From Burkholderiales bacterium UBA2459 (lineage in GTDB: Bacteria > Pseudomonadota > Gammaproteobacteria > Burkholderiales > Burkholderiaceae_E): DNA of 64,000 nt. Below are positions 18,060 to 26,342 of the stretch, in pieces; within the stretch, counting starts at the first letter, position 1; each line of letters starts with the position of its first letter. The position numbers and the translations under genes were made by a program. The stretch spans positions 38,174-102,173 of the forward strand of contig DDPV01000029.1 of NCBI GenBank assembly GCA_002342365.1, in the 5' to 3' direction. The notes under the pieces were generated by a model. That model saw only the letters and a program-made list of their open reading frames with translations. It ran no database searches and was not told the origin of the DNA.

Positions 18060-19985
18060 TCAAGGCTCGAGCGAACACAAGCAGTGCGCCTGCGCTGACC
18101 AGCGTTCCTGGCTTCCAAGCCATTGCACGGCCCACTGTCCCTCGCGATAAAGTTCGCCAAGCAGCCCTTTGACAGGGTCCTGGGACAGGGTCAACTCAGG
18201 CACTGGATGGGCGCTGCGCAAACCGGCGCTTTGAAGCATGGCGCCGAACCAGCGTCTTAGCCATTGGCCAAAGCGCGAGCCTTCCGACTTCAGATATCGC
18301 ACCGCAAGCGCATCGGCTGACTTGCGCCGATTTTTGCTTACAGCGCTTGAGTCGGCTTGCCCGCTGGACTGCTTTGCCTCGGCGAGAAGATTGCGGCTGG
18401 CGAGAATCGCTGCATCGAGCCCACCGAGTTCGTCAACCAGTTGATGCGCTTTGGCTTGCGTACCGGACCAGATTCTTCCGCGGGCGAGCAGGTCAATTTG
18501 TTCCTTGGATTGGCCTCTTGCCTTGGCTGTGAGTTCGATAAAGTCTTTGTAAATATGCTGAATTCGGCTCTCGATCAGTGATTTCATGCGGGGGTCGAGA
18601 TCGACCCGCGGGTCATAGCCGCCGGCCAGCCAATGACTTTGATAACCGCCGGTGCGAATCGACAGTTTGTCCATCAGGCCTTGAGCGGTCGGCAGTAAAC
18701 CATAGACACCGATTGAGCCGGTAATGCTGCTTGGGTGGGCAATGATTCGGTCGGCTGACAAGGCGATCCAATAGCCGCCGGATGCGGCCAAATCGCCCAT
18801 GGACACTACAACCGGCTTGCCGGTTTGGCGAAAAGCCTCGAGGGCCTGGCGAATAAACTCGGAGCCCACCGCGCTTCCTCCGGGTGAGTCCACGCGCAGC
18901 ACAAGCGCTTTGAGTTTTTCATCCTCGGCGGCTTTGCGAATTTTCTCCGCGGTTTCTCGTCCCCCCACGATTTGCGAACCGCTGCCCCGCTCACGGATCT
19001 CGCCTTCAACTACCAGGATACCGATGTGCTCATCGTCATCGTCGCTTTGCGATGCCACACGCGACGCATAATCGCTGGCGCTGATTTGCCGAAAGCTGCG
19101 GTAGGAGCTCTCTTTCACCCCCTCGCGGATCAGCCGCTCACGCAAATCCGGGTAGGCCATCAGACCATCCACCAGTTTCCAGTCAAGCGCCAGCGCGGCG
19201 GCGTCTCCGCCCTGTTCTTGCAGCGCACCGGGCAGACTTGCCATGATCGCCTCAACACGTCCTGCCTCAAGCCCTCTGGCTTTTTCGAGGTCGGCTGCAT
19301 AGCGCTTCCAGAGATCGCCAATGACATGGGCCTCGGCTTGCAGCGACTGCGATGAGGGCCGGTTAGCGACCCAGGGTTCGGCGGCCGATTTGTATTCGCC
19401 CACGCGGATCAAGTGCGGGGTGATGCCGAGTCGATCGAGCGCATCGCGATAATAATTACGACGACGCCCAAAACCTTCGATGATCAACTCGCCCATCGGA
19501 TGCATCAAAACCTCGTTGGCCTGGGATGCAATACGGTACTGACGCTGATCAAAGCGTGTTCCCCAGGCGATGATCGGCTTGCCGCTTTCCCGAAACCGGT
19601 TCAAAGCGATCGCAAGTTCATCCATGCTGGCAAGTCCACCGCCTTCAAAACCGTCGGTCAGCAGCAAAGCCTTGCTGATTTTCGGGTCCTTCGCAGCCTG
19701 CCTGAGACTTTCGACCAGAGTAGGCAAAACCACTTCACGTTGTTCGTCATCGACCCAATTCAGTAGCCATTGCTCTTTATCCTCGCTTGCTGCGGCCTCG
19801 ACCAGGCGACCCTGAAGGCTGATCACAAGCACGGTCTTCTCCTGCAGGCTTGCCTCGTCCTGACCGAAGGCAAACCACAGGGCGCTGCCGACAAAGCCGA
19901 GAAAAAGCAGGTTCAAACTGATGCGGCGGGTGAGTTCGAGCACGCCGCCCAAACGCAGCGCAAACTGTTTTAATCGGTTCAACAA
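18060..19985 (-). CDS. sppA: signal peptide peptidase SppA, long (67-kDa) type
   Basis: A 641-residue membrane-anchored serine protease that degrades cleaved signal peptides. One N-terminal membrane segment is seen at about 22-40 (ISLNLLFLGFVGSALWFAF). The two tandem S49 domains are present: the catalytic lysine is in GEYKSAAEPW (Lys199) and the nucleophile in DLAASGGYW (Ser402), matching the Lys/Ser dyad of the E. coli 67-kDa enzyme. SPGGSAVGSE at about 367-376 is also typical. After the second S49 domain the last ~95 residues are basic and low in family character. It is downstream of the HAD gene on the same strand. Confidence 0.95.
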   Translation of the reverse strand: MLNRLKQFALRLGGVLELTRRISLNLLFLGFVGSALWFAFGQDEASLQEKTVLVISLQGRLVEAAASEDKEQWLLNWVDDEQREVVLPTLVESLRQAAKDPKISKALLLTDGFEGGGLASMDELAIALNRFRESGKPIIAWGTRFDQRQYRIASQANEVLMHPMGELIIEGFGRRRNYYRDALDRLGITPHLIRVGEYKSAAEPWVANRPSSQSLQAEAHVIGDLWKRYAADLEKARGLEAGRVEAIMASLPGALQEQGGDAAALALDWKLVDGLMAYPDLRERLIREGVKESSYRSFRQISASDYASRVASQSDDDDEHIGILVVEGEIRERGSGSQIVGGRETAEKIRKAAEDEKLKALVLRVDSPGGSAVGSEFIRQALEAFRQTGKPVVVSMGDLAASGGYWIALSADRIIAHPSSITGSIGVYGLLPTAQGLMDKLSIRTGGYQSHWLAGGYDPRVDLDPRMKSLIESRIQHIYKDFIELTAKARGQSKEQIDLLARGRIWSGTQAKAHQLVDELGGLDAAILASRNLLAEAKQSSGQADSSAVSKNRRKSADALAVRYLKSEGSRFGQWLRRWFGAMLQSAGLRSAHPVPELTLSQDPVKGLLGELYREGQWAVQWLGSQERWSAQAHCLCSLEP

Positions 19986-20006
19986 AACAACATCTCCTTC
20001 GGCGCA

Positions 20007-20057
20007 GCTTAAGGCGCCAAGCTAAGCATCCGTAGACCAGACCTTGCGGCCTTAAGC
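20007..20057 (-). terminator. inverted repeat between the HAD gene and sppA
   Basis: Perfect 9-bp arms GCTTAAGGC (20007-20015) and GCCTTAAGC (20049-20057) enclose a 33-nt loop, just after the HAD stop on the minus strand. The loop is long and no T run follows, so a terminator or mRNA-processing role is only a possibility. Confidence 0.2.
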
Positions 20058-20063
20058 CCCATC

Positions 20064-20741
20064 TTAGGCAAAAGCGAGCTGCTTGAGCGCTTTCATGTCG
20101 TCAAAAAGGCAAATCGCCCCGGCCCCAAGCAAAGCTTGCGCCAAGCCAGCCGGCCTTGTGGCTGGCAAAAACCCGTAGACGGTTGCCCCCGCTGCCACAC
20201 CGGCTTGCACACCGGTTGGTGAATCTTCAATCACCAGGCTGCGTGCGGGCTCAACACCCAGATGATGCGCTGCGGCCAAATAAACATCAGGTGCAGGCTT
20301 GGTTTGGGGCATTTCATGGCCGCTGAATACGCGCCCCTCAAACCAGGGTAGCAAGCCGGTTGTAGTTAACTGGAGTTCGATCTTTCTTCGGTCAGCGCCT
20401 GAGGCGCAAGCGATCCGGCCTTCAAATCGCGGAAAAAGCTCAGGCAAAGCGTCCTTGATGCCGGGCGTGGCTTGTACCTTTTCACGCAAGGCGATATCGC
20501 GCTGCTGCCGAAAGTGGGCAATCCAGGCCGCATCGGGAAGCTGCCCCGAATGCCTATGAATCAAGCCGAGTTGATGCTCAAGGGCACGACCCAAAAAGTG
20601 CTCGACACATGCATCAAAGCTCAAGGCCCATCCCAAATCATTGAGGCATTGCCTGAGCACGTCCAGTGTGATCGGCTCGCTGTCGACCAACACGCCGTCA
20701 CAGTCAAAAAGAATAGCCTGATAAGGGATTTGCAGGGTCAA
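20064..20741 (-). CDS. HAD superfamily phosphatase, beta-phosphoglucomutase-like
   Basis: A 225-residue HAD hydrolase. Motif I is FDCDGVLVDSE (nucleophile Asp at about 13), motif II CASGADR (about 113-119), motif III Lys in TKPAPDVY, and motif IV VIEDSPTGVQAG. The helical cap between motifs I and II marks subclass IA, which holds phosphoglycolate phosphatases, beta-phosphoglucomutases and small sugar-phosphate phosphatases; the substrate cannot be named. It starts 31 nt after the aldolase stop on the same strand, which suggests a two-gene unit acting on sugar-acid intermediates. Confidence 0.88.
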   Translation of the reverse strand: MTLQIPYQAILFDCDGVLVDSEPITLDVLRQCLNDLGWALSFDACVEHFLGRALEHQLGLIHRHSGQLPDAAWIAHFRQQRDIALREKVQATPGIKDALPELFPRFEGRIACASGADRRKIELQLTTTGLLPWFEGRVFSGHEMPQTKPAPDVYLAAAHHLGVEPARSLVIEDSPTGVQAGVAAGATVYGFLPATRPAGLAQALLGAGAICLFDDMKALKQLAFA

Positions 20742-20772
20742 GAGCTATTCTTCTTGAATCGATGCCAAGCGC

Positions 20773-21564
20773 CTAATAAGGACCCGATGAGCCCGGGGTG
20801 AGCGGACTGCCTCGCATATCGGCAACCGCCGCCTTCGCTGCGGTGTTGAGCAAGGCGTTATCGGCGGCAATCGTAACGAGCTCAAACCCCCAGGCGATCG
20901 CCTGCTTGGCATAGTCGGTGGTTCCGCAATGAATACCCGGGTGCACGCCGTGTTTTTTGGCTGCGTTCAAGATGGTCTTGATCGCATCCACAATCGGCGG
21001 GTCGGTTTGATCAAGCTTTGGAATGCCGCCAAGTGAAAGTCCGAGATCCGAAGGTCCGATATAAATTCCGTCAAGCCCCGGCGTTGAGAGGATATCGTCA
21101 AGATTGTTGAGCGCTTGCTTGGTCTCGATCATTGCAATCGCCAGCACATGACGGTTTGATTCTTTCGCATAGTCCGCACCGGCATACCAAAGCGCACGCG
21201 TTGGCCCGAAGCTGCGATAACCATCCGGTGCGTAGCGAACCGCACCCACGAGCGCTTCGCACTCGGCCCTCGAATTGATCATCGGGCAAATAATTCCATA
21301 AGCGCCTGCATCCAGCATTTTCATGATGATCCCGGGTTCGTTCCATGGCACCCGGGCCAGCGGCGTCGCCTCTGAAATGCTGATGGCTTGCAACATCGGA
21401 ACCGCATGGCTGTAGTCAATAAGGCCGTGTTGTAAATCGCAAGTCAGCGCATCCCATCCAGCCTGGGCCATGTTTTCAGTGGCAATCGAGCTGGGTATCC
21501 CCAGCCAGCCATTGATCACCGCTTTGCCTTGCTGCCATAAGGTTTTGACTTTGTTTTCACGCAT
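20773..21564 (-). CDS. HpcH/HpaI family aldolase
   Basis: A 263-residue class II pyruvate aldolase of the HpcH/HpaI type, which splits 2-keto-3-deoxy or 4-hydroxy-2-oxo acids to pyruvate and an aldehyde. Seen: the general-base His in DLQHG, the substrate-binding Arg in PLARVPWNEPG, the metal ligand Glu in MIETKQAL, and the Asp ligand in IGPSDLG. ATG at 21564 is chosen over an upstream start 102 codons earlier because GGGAG precedes it and the family begins at this point (KTLWQQGKAVINGWLGI). It is divergent from the ABC importer, suggesting shared regulation. Confidence 0.92.
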   Translation of the reverse strand: MRENKVKTLWQQGKAVINGWLGIPSSIATENMAQAGWDALTCDLQHGLIDYSHAVPMLQAISISEATPLARVPWNEPGIIMKMLDAGAYGIICPMINSRAECEALVGAVRYAPDGYRSFGPTRALWYAGADYAKESNRHVLAIAMIETKQALNNLDDILSTPGLDGIYIGPSDLGLSLGGIPKLDQTDPPIVDAIKTILNAAKKHGVHPGIHCGTTDYAKQAIAWGFELVTIAADNALLNTAAKAAVADMRGSPLTPGSSGPY

Positions 21565-21632
21565 GAAGGGCTCCCGGAGCTTTACATTGAGTGCTCGGAT
21601 TATGCGTGCCTGAAGCGCTCTCGCCACACAAG

Positions 21633-21645
21633 CTGCAAATTGCAG
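21633..21645. promoter_or_regulatory. 13-bp palindrome, candidate operator
   Basis: CTGCAAATTGCAG is perfectly symmetric about its central A (arms CTGCAA and TTGCAG). It lies in the divergent control region, 1 bp before a second palindrome. It is a plausible operator for an unlinked LacI- or GntR-type regulator; no regulator is encoded in the window. Confidence 0.4.
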
Positions 21646-21646
21646 G

Positions 21647-21656
21647 ATTCCGGAAT
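21647..21656. promoter_or_regulatory. 10-bp palindrome next to the 13-bp palindrome
   Basis: ATTCCGGAAT reads the same on both strands. It is one base from the palindrome at 21633-21645. The two could be a compound operator, but short palindromes of this size also arise by chance. Confidence 0.3.
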
Positions 21657-21742
21657 TCGTTATTGGGAAGCTGCTTTCCGGCTGCAAAGCAAAAATCAAG
21701 GCTTTCGCCATCCGGGCTTCAGGGCTCGCTCGACGAAAGCTA

Positions 21743-21771
21743 TTGACAAGCCAATTCAAGCGTCTTAGCGT
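21743..21771 (+). promoter_or_regulatory. sigma-70-like promoter for the ABC importer operon
   Basis: TTGACA (21743-21748, perfect -35) is followed after 17 bp by TAGCGT (21766-21771), a weak -10 matching TATAAT at three positions. It is 150 nt upstream of the binding-protein start and points toward it. A weak -10 suits an activator-dependent or repressed operon. Confidence 0.4.
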
Positions 21772-21920
21772 AAAGGCCATCGAGTCTGGAGTCGCTGCTA
21801 AAAGCGACAAAAAATAAAACACTCGATGCCGCGTTGGCGGTGCAAGGCTGACCGAATGCGCCAGCGTCAAAGTGTTGGGGTTGGATCTTGTTCATTGATT
21901 TACCCATAAGGAGGCACTCC

Positions 21921-23261
21921 ATGTCTGAGCAATATCAAGGCCGGCGTCGTTTCATGCAGCGTTCGGCAAAGGTTTCGGCAGCCGCAGTGGCTGCGCCCTA
22001 TGTCCATAGCTCGCGAGCCGCTGGCTCGCTTTCGATCGGTTTCTGGGATCACTGGGTACCCGGTGCCAACGACGCCACAACTGAGCTTGCGAAAGAGTGG
22101 GCCGCGAAGGAAAAAGTCGATATCAAAATCGACTACATCACCTCCCAGGGCAACAAGAACCTTCTCACCATTGCCGCTGAAGCCCAGGCTAAATCGGGTC
22201 ATGATATTTTGGCTTTTCCGACCTGGCAGCCCGCCGATCAGGCCAAATTGCTTGAGCCTGTTGATGACATCATGGGCGATCTGATCAAAGAGCATGGCGC
22301 TGTCAACGGCACGGTGGAATACCTCGGAAAGGTTGGTGGGCGCTGGCTTGTCGTGCCGGCTACCGCAGGTAGCCAAATCAAAGGACCTTGCTCGCGCGTT
22401 GATTTCCTCAAGCAGCATGCCGGTATTGATATTAAAGCGATGTACGCCCCTGGGGGCCCGCCCAAAGCCGATAGCTGGAATATGGAAAATTTTTTGAAGG
22501 CTGCAGAGGCCTGTCATAAAGCTGGGGTGTCGTTTGGAATCGGCTACGGGCAGACATCCGATTCGGTCGATTCGGCCGGAGCTTTTTTCCAGGCCTTTGG
22601 CGCCACTTTGGTCGACGCCAAGGGCAACATCACGGTGAAGTCTGACGCGGTGCGACAGTGCCTGGACTACCTCAAGCGTCTGATGGCATTCTTGCCGGCC
22701 GATGTGCCGGCATGGGATGACGCATCGAACAACAAATGGCTGGTTTCGGGCAAGGGCGCTTTGATCATGAACCCGCCGAGTGCCTGGGCGGTGGCCAAAC
22801 GCGATGCGCCACAAATTGCTGAGCAGCTCTGGACCCACGGCTTTCCCTTGGGACCCAAGGGACGTTATGCTCCCTTTTTGCCCTATTTCTGGGGTATCTG
22901 GAATTTCAGCAAGAACAAGTCAGCCGCCAAGAGCTTGCTGCGCCACCTGTCAACCCGACAAGCCGCTGAAAAAATGGTGGTGGCAAGCGCGGGCTACGAC
23001 ATTCCCGCGTTTGCAAATCTGACCACCTTCAAGACCTGGGCAGAGGCCGGGCCACCGGTTGGAACTTTGTACCATTATCCAAATCCGCATAACCATCAGA
23101 CGCTGTCGATTGCTGCCTCGCCTGCGCCACCGAAGATTGCAGTTCAGATCTACACCCAGGGCATCATGACGAAGATGGTGGTGCGGCACTTCAAAGGTGA
23201 AGCGGCCGACAAAACCATCGGGTGGGCGGCCAGCGAGCTCGAAGGCTTCATGCGAAGCTAA
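21921..23261 (+). CDS. ABC importer, extracellular solute-binding protein (family 1, Tat signal)
   Basis: A 446-residue periplasmic binding protein of the carbohydrate-type ABC importers. The N-terminus has a twin-arginine-like signal (GRRRFMQRSAKVS, about 7-19, then an Ala-rich stretch ending near SSRAAGS), so export in folded form by Tat is likely. The mature part begins LSIGFWDHWVPG, typical of family 1 binding proteins. ATG 21921 has a strong AAGGAGG at 21908-21914, 6 nt upstream; an upstream frame start is rejected. Two hairpins after the stop separate it from the permease genes. The ligand is unknown; a sugar or polyol is the family default. Confidence 0.92.
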   Translation: MSEQYQGRRRFMQRSAKVSAAAVAAPYVHSSRAAGSLSIGFWDHWVPGANDATTELAKEWAAKEKVDIKIDYITSQGNKNLLTIAAEAQAKSGHDILAFPTWQPADQAKLLEPVDDIMGDLIKEHGAVNGTVEYLGKVGGRWLVVPATAGSQIKGPCSRVDFLKQHAGIDIKAMYAPGGPPKADSWNMENFLKAAEACHKAGVSFGIGYGQTSDSVDSAGAFFQAFGATLVDAKGNITVKSDAVRQCLDYLKRLMAFLPADVPAWDDASNNKWLVSGKGALIMNPPSAWAVAKRDAPQIAEQLWTHGFPLGPKGRYAPFLPYFWGIWNFSKNKSAAKSLLRHLSTRQAAEKMVVASAGYDIPAFANLTTFKTWAEAGPPVGTLYHYPNPHNHQTLSIAASPAPPKIAVQIYTQGIMTKMVVRHFKGEAADKTIGWAASELEGFMRS

Positions 23262-23264
23262 AAG

Positions 23265-23280
23265 CCGCGACGGGCCGCGG
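23265..23280 (+). terminator. GC hairpin 1 after the binding-protein gene
   Basis: CCGCG (23265-23269) and CGCGG (23276-23280) form a 5-bp stem with a 6-nt loop, starting 4 nt after the stop codon. It is the first of two hairpins in the 90-nt gap before the permease gene. Confidence 0.4.
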
Positions 23281-23291
23281 TAATGCCGATT

Positions 23292-23321
23292 GCAGGGCAG
23301 CATGCAAGCCATGCGCCCTGC
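23292..23321 (+). terminator. strong hairpin 2 between binding-protein and permease genes
   Basis: GCAGGGC (23292-23298) pairs with GCCCTGC (23315-23321). Past a bulged A, GCAT (23300-23303) pairs with ATGC (23311-23314) around a 7-nt loop. No T run follows. Such hairpins between importer genes often stop 3' exonucleases or cause partial termination, so that the binding protein is made in excess over the membrane subunits. Confidence 0.55.
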
Positions 23322-23351
23322 GCCTGTCATGTCGGATAACGAGGAGATACG

Positions 23352-24269
23352 GTGAGTGCTCATGGCCTTAGCTCGGGCGCACGCGCGCCGATGACCCTGG
23401 AGCGTTTGTTTCAGCGCAAATCAACCATCGCCTTTTTGATGGCGCTTCCGCTCATTCTGATTATCAGCCTCTTGGTGGTCTACCCGGCAGGCTATGCGAT
23501 TCACCTCGCCACGCTGAACAAGAGCATGGAGCGCTTTGTGGGCTTGGGAAATTTCGAGTTTCTCTTTGGCCGGGAAACCTTCTGGATGGTGGTGAAGCAA
23601 TCGGTGATTTTTGCGGTCACTGCAGTGATCTTCAAGGCATTTATCGGTTTTGTGGTGGCGCACTTTGTCCACAATATTCCCAGCAAAGGCCAACGCAAAT
23701 GGCGCGGTATGCTGCTTGTCCCCTGGGTGATTCCGCCAGCGATGAGCACACTGGCTTGGTTATGGCTTTTTGATCCGTCCTACAGCGCCTTTAACTGGAT
23801 TTTGGCAAAACTCGGCAGCGAGGCTATCCCGTGGACCGGCGAAACCGATTGGGCCCGCTTTTCGGTGATCCTGGTCAATATTTGGATCGGTGCACCTTTT
23901 TTCATGATCATGTATCTGGCGGCGCTGAAGTCGGTTCCTGACCAACTCTTTGAAGCCGCAAGTATCGACGGCGCAAACTGGTGGCAGCGGATTTGGTACA
24001 TCACCTTGCCGATGATGCGAAACATTATCTCGATCACGGTCTTGTTTTCGCTGATCGTGACCTTTGCCAATTTCGACATTGTGAGGGTGCTCACAGCAGG
24101 CGGGCCGGTGGACACGACGCATGTCTTTGCCACCTGGGCTTTCAAAATCGGTATCGAAGGCGGCGACATACCTTTGGGTGCGACGGTGTCCTTGTTTATG
24201 GTTCCGATCCTGGGTATCGCTGCAGTTTTTATCCTTCGCGATATCAACAAGCGCGGAAATGAGGCCTGA
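23352..24269 (+). CDS. ABC importer permease subunit 1 (MalF-like)
   Basis: A 305-residue inner-membrane permease with about six transmembrane segments, the first near 27-50. The cytoplasmic EAA loop that docks on the ATPase is seen as EAASIDGANWWQRIWYITLP near 200-219. The N-terminus is cytosolic. The GTG start at 23352 has GAGGAG at 23341-23346, 5 nt upstream; an ATG at 23391 is a weaker choice. It precedes the second permease by 4 nt. Confidence 0.92.
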   Translation: MSAHGLSSGARAPMTLERLFQRKSTIAFLMALPLILIISLLVVYPAGYAIHLATLNKSMERFVGLGNFEFLFGRETFWMVVKQSVIFAVTAVIFKAFIGFVVAHFVHNIPSKGQRKWRGMLLVPWVIPPAMSTLAWLWLFDPSYSAFNWILAKLGSEAIPWTGETDWARFSVILVNIWIGAPFFMIMYLAALKSVPDQLFEAASIDGANWWQRIWYITLPMMRNIISITVLFSLIVTFANFDIVRVLTAGGPVDTTHVFATWAFKIGIEGGDIPLGATVSLFMVPILGIAAVFILRDINKRGNEA

Positions 24270-24273
24270 AATC

Positions 24274-25173
24274 ATGAACACAGTGAGCACAAGTCTTCCG
24301 GTGCTGAGTTATGGGAGCATGTCGCGCGATCGAAAGCGGGCGCTTTGGTGGTCATATTTTTTTCTCGTGGTTTTTGCCATCTTTTTCTTGACGCCGCCGA
24401 TTTACATGCTGGTGACGTCCATGAAAACCAGCGCTGAAATTTCCGCAGCCACCAGTCCCTGGATTGTGCAATCTCCGACCTTCAAGAATTATATCGGTTT
24501 GCTCACGGATCCGGTCTTTCTGGGTTTTTTTCGTAACTCGGCGCTGGTCTCGCTGATCGTGGTGATGATCACCATGGTGGTCAGTGTGCTGGCGGCGTTT
24601 TCACTGGCGCGCATGAAGTTCTGGGGTTCAGCCACGCTGGCTACCGGTGTTTTCCTGACCTATCTGGTTCCAGAGACCTTGCTCTTTATTCCTTTGTTCA
24701 AGATGTTTGCTTGGGTAAAAGAGACCGTTGGCATCGAGCTGATCAATCAGTGGTGGGTGTTGATTCTGCTTTATCCGACGCTGACGGTGCCTTTTTGTAC
24801 CTGGATCATGATCGGCTACTTCTCCAGTATTCCCAAAGAGCTTGATGAGGCTGCCCTGATCGACGGCGCAAGCTGGTTTCAGACGCTCGTGCGGATTTTC
24901 ATCCCGGTGGCGATTCCGGGCATTATCGCCGCGACGATTTTTGCCTTCACCGTTTCATGGGCACAGTTTTTGTATCCGCTGGCTTTCACCACCTCGGCGG
25001 AGCAGCTTGTCCTTCCTGTTGGAATCATCTCCACCCTCATCAAGGGCGATGTCTTCAATTGGGGGCAGATCATGGCGGGCGCGCTTCTGGGTGCAGCGCC
25101 ACCATTGATCATTTATGCATTTTTAATGGATTACTACATCGCGGGCCTCACAGCAGGTGCCACCAAAGGCTAG
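24274..25173 (+). CDS. ABC importer permease subunit 2 (MalG-like)
   Basis: A 299-residue permease with about six transmembrane segments (first at about 24-44). The EAA motif is DEAALIDGASWFQTLVRIF, then IPVAIPG, near 190-215. Together with the upstream permease it forms the heterodimeric membrane channel. ATG 24274 lies 4 nt after the upstream stop; the track of open frame 51 codons further up overlaps that gene and has no family character. Confidence 0.93.
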   Translation: MNTVSTSLPVLSYGSMSRDRKRALWWSYFFLVVFAIFFLTPPIYMLVTSMKTSAEISAATSPWIVQSPTFKNYIGLLTDPVFLGFFRNSALVSLIVVMITMVVSVLAAFSLARMKFWGSATLATGVFLTYLVPETLLFIPLFKMFAWVKETVGIELINQWWVLILLYPTLTVPFCTWIMIGYFSSIPKELDEAALIDGASWFQTLVRIFIPVAIPGIIAATIFAFTVSWAQFLYPLAFTTSAEQLVLPVGIISTLIKGDVFNWGQIMAGALLGAAPPLIIYAFLMDYYIAGLTAGATKG

Positions 25174-25202
25174 CGGCCTACTAGGAAGCAGGAGACGATT
25201 TT

Positions 25203-26303
25203 ATGGCCAGTGTCAGCCTTAAAAAGGTGGTGAAGTACTACGACGAAACGCTCGCGGTTCGCGGTATCGATCTGGAAATCAGCGACAAGGAATTCATGGT
25301 TCTTGTCGGTCCTTCGGGCTGCGGCAAGACCACGACCTTGCGCATGATTGCGGGTTTGGAAGAGATTTCTGACGGTGAGGTTTATATCGGCGATCATGTG
25401 GTTAACGATGTTCCACCGAAGGATCGAAACATCGCCATGGTGTTTCAAAACTACGCGCTCTATCCGCATATGTCGGTCTACGAAAACATGTCCTTTGGCT
25501 TAAAGCTCAAGCGCGTGGACAAAGCCGAGATTGACCGTCGAGTTCAGGAAGCGGCAAAAATTCTCGACATCACGACTTTGCTCGAGCGAAAGCCCAAGCA
25601 ATTGTCAGGCGGGCAGCGACAGCGCGTGGCAATGGGGCGCGCAATCGTTCGTGATCCAGCTGTTTTTCTGTTTGATGAGCCCTTATCGAATCTCGATGCC
25701 AAGCTCAGGGTGCAAATGCGCACCGAGATTAAGAAAGTTCACCAGAAAGTGCGCACCACGACCGTTTATGTCACCCACGATCAAGTGGAAGCGATGACCT
25801 TGGCAGACCGCGTGGTGGTGATGAATCATGGTGTGATTGAGCAAGTGGGCACGCCGCAAACGCTCTACCATCATCCGCGGACAAAATTTGTAGCGGGTTT
25901 TATCGGATCCCCGGCGATGAACTTCATAGCGGTGCAAATAGTCGAGCAGGGCAGCGGCCTAGCGCTTGACCTTGGCGAGGGTCAGCGCCTGTTGTTGCCC
26001 GATGAGCAGGCTCAGCGCTACCGGCAGTATCGTGACAGCAGCCAGTTATTGCTCGGTATCCGACCCGAACACCTGACCGACAGCCAAAGCGCCGGCTTGC
26101 CGCAAACCCAGCAAATGCTTGTGACGCCTGAAGTTTGTGAGCCTATGGGGATGGAAACGCTGGTCTACTTCAGCCTTGGCGGACAGTCCGTTTGCGCAAA
26201 GGTCAACCCCGATGTGGCGGTGCAAGCCGGTGTGCCGATAGCCCTTAGCGCCAAGCTGTCAAACATGCACCTGATCGACGATCAAAACGGTCTGGTGCTT
26301 TAG
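25203..26303 (+). CDS. ABC importer ATP-binding subunit (UgpC/MalK-like)
   Basis: A 366-residue ATPase energising the importer from the cytosol. Walker A is GPSGCGKTT (about 37-45), the Q-loop is in [14 protein letters not shown], the signature is [14 protein letters not shown], Walker B is [15 protein letters not shown], and the switch His is in [12 protein letters not shown]-terminal OB/TOBE regulatory region follows from about 240. Similarity to MalK and UgpC is strong, but these names do not fix the sugar. It is the last gene of the operon and is convergent with the hydroxyacid dehydrogenase. Confidence 0.95.
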   Translation: MASVSLKKVVKYYDETLAVRGIDLEISDKEFMVLVGPSGCGKTTTLRMIAGLEEISDGEVYIGDHVVNDVPPKDRNIAMVFQNYALYPHMSVYENMSFGLKLKRVDKAEIDRRVQEAAKILDITTLLERKPKQLSGGQRQRVAMGRAIVRDPAVFLFDEPLSNLDAKLRVQMRTEIKKVHQKVRTTTVYVTHDQVEAMTLADRVVVMNHGVIEQVGTPQTLYHHPRTKFVAGFIGSPAMNFIAVQIVEQGSGLALDLGEGQRLLLPDEQAQRYRQYRDSSQLLLGIRPEHLTDSQSAGLPQTQQMLVTPEVCEPMGMETLVYFSLGGQSVCAKVNPDVAVQAGVPIALSAKLSNMHLIDDQNGLVL

Positions 26304-26342
26304 GATGCCTGGCCGACTGATTTTTTGCCTTGAGCGCACCCC

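Larger units (their letters stand above)
21565..21920. other. 356-bp divergent control region, aldolase versus ABC importer
   Basis: No gene is supported here. The stretch separates the aldolase start (21564, minus) from the binding-protein start (21921, plus). It holds two palindromes at 21633-21645 and 21647-21656, a promoter-like pair at 21743-21771, and a 6-bp stem with 6-nt loop at 21791-21808 (GTCGCT and AGCGAC) followed by an A-rich run. No regulator gene lies beside it. Confidence 0.6.

Noticed and set aside
21900..22838. 312-codon minus-strand open frame opposite the binding-protein gene
   Set aside because: It is antisense to a clear family 1 binding protein with strong ribosome-binding site and signal peptide; its translation shows no domain character.
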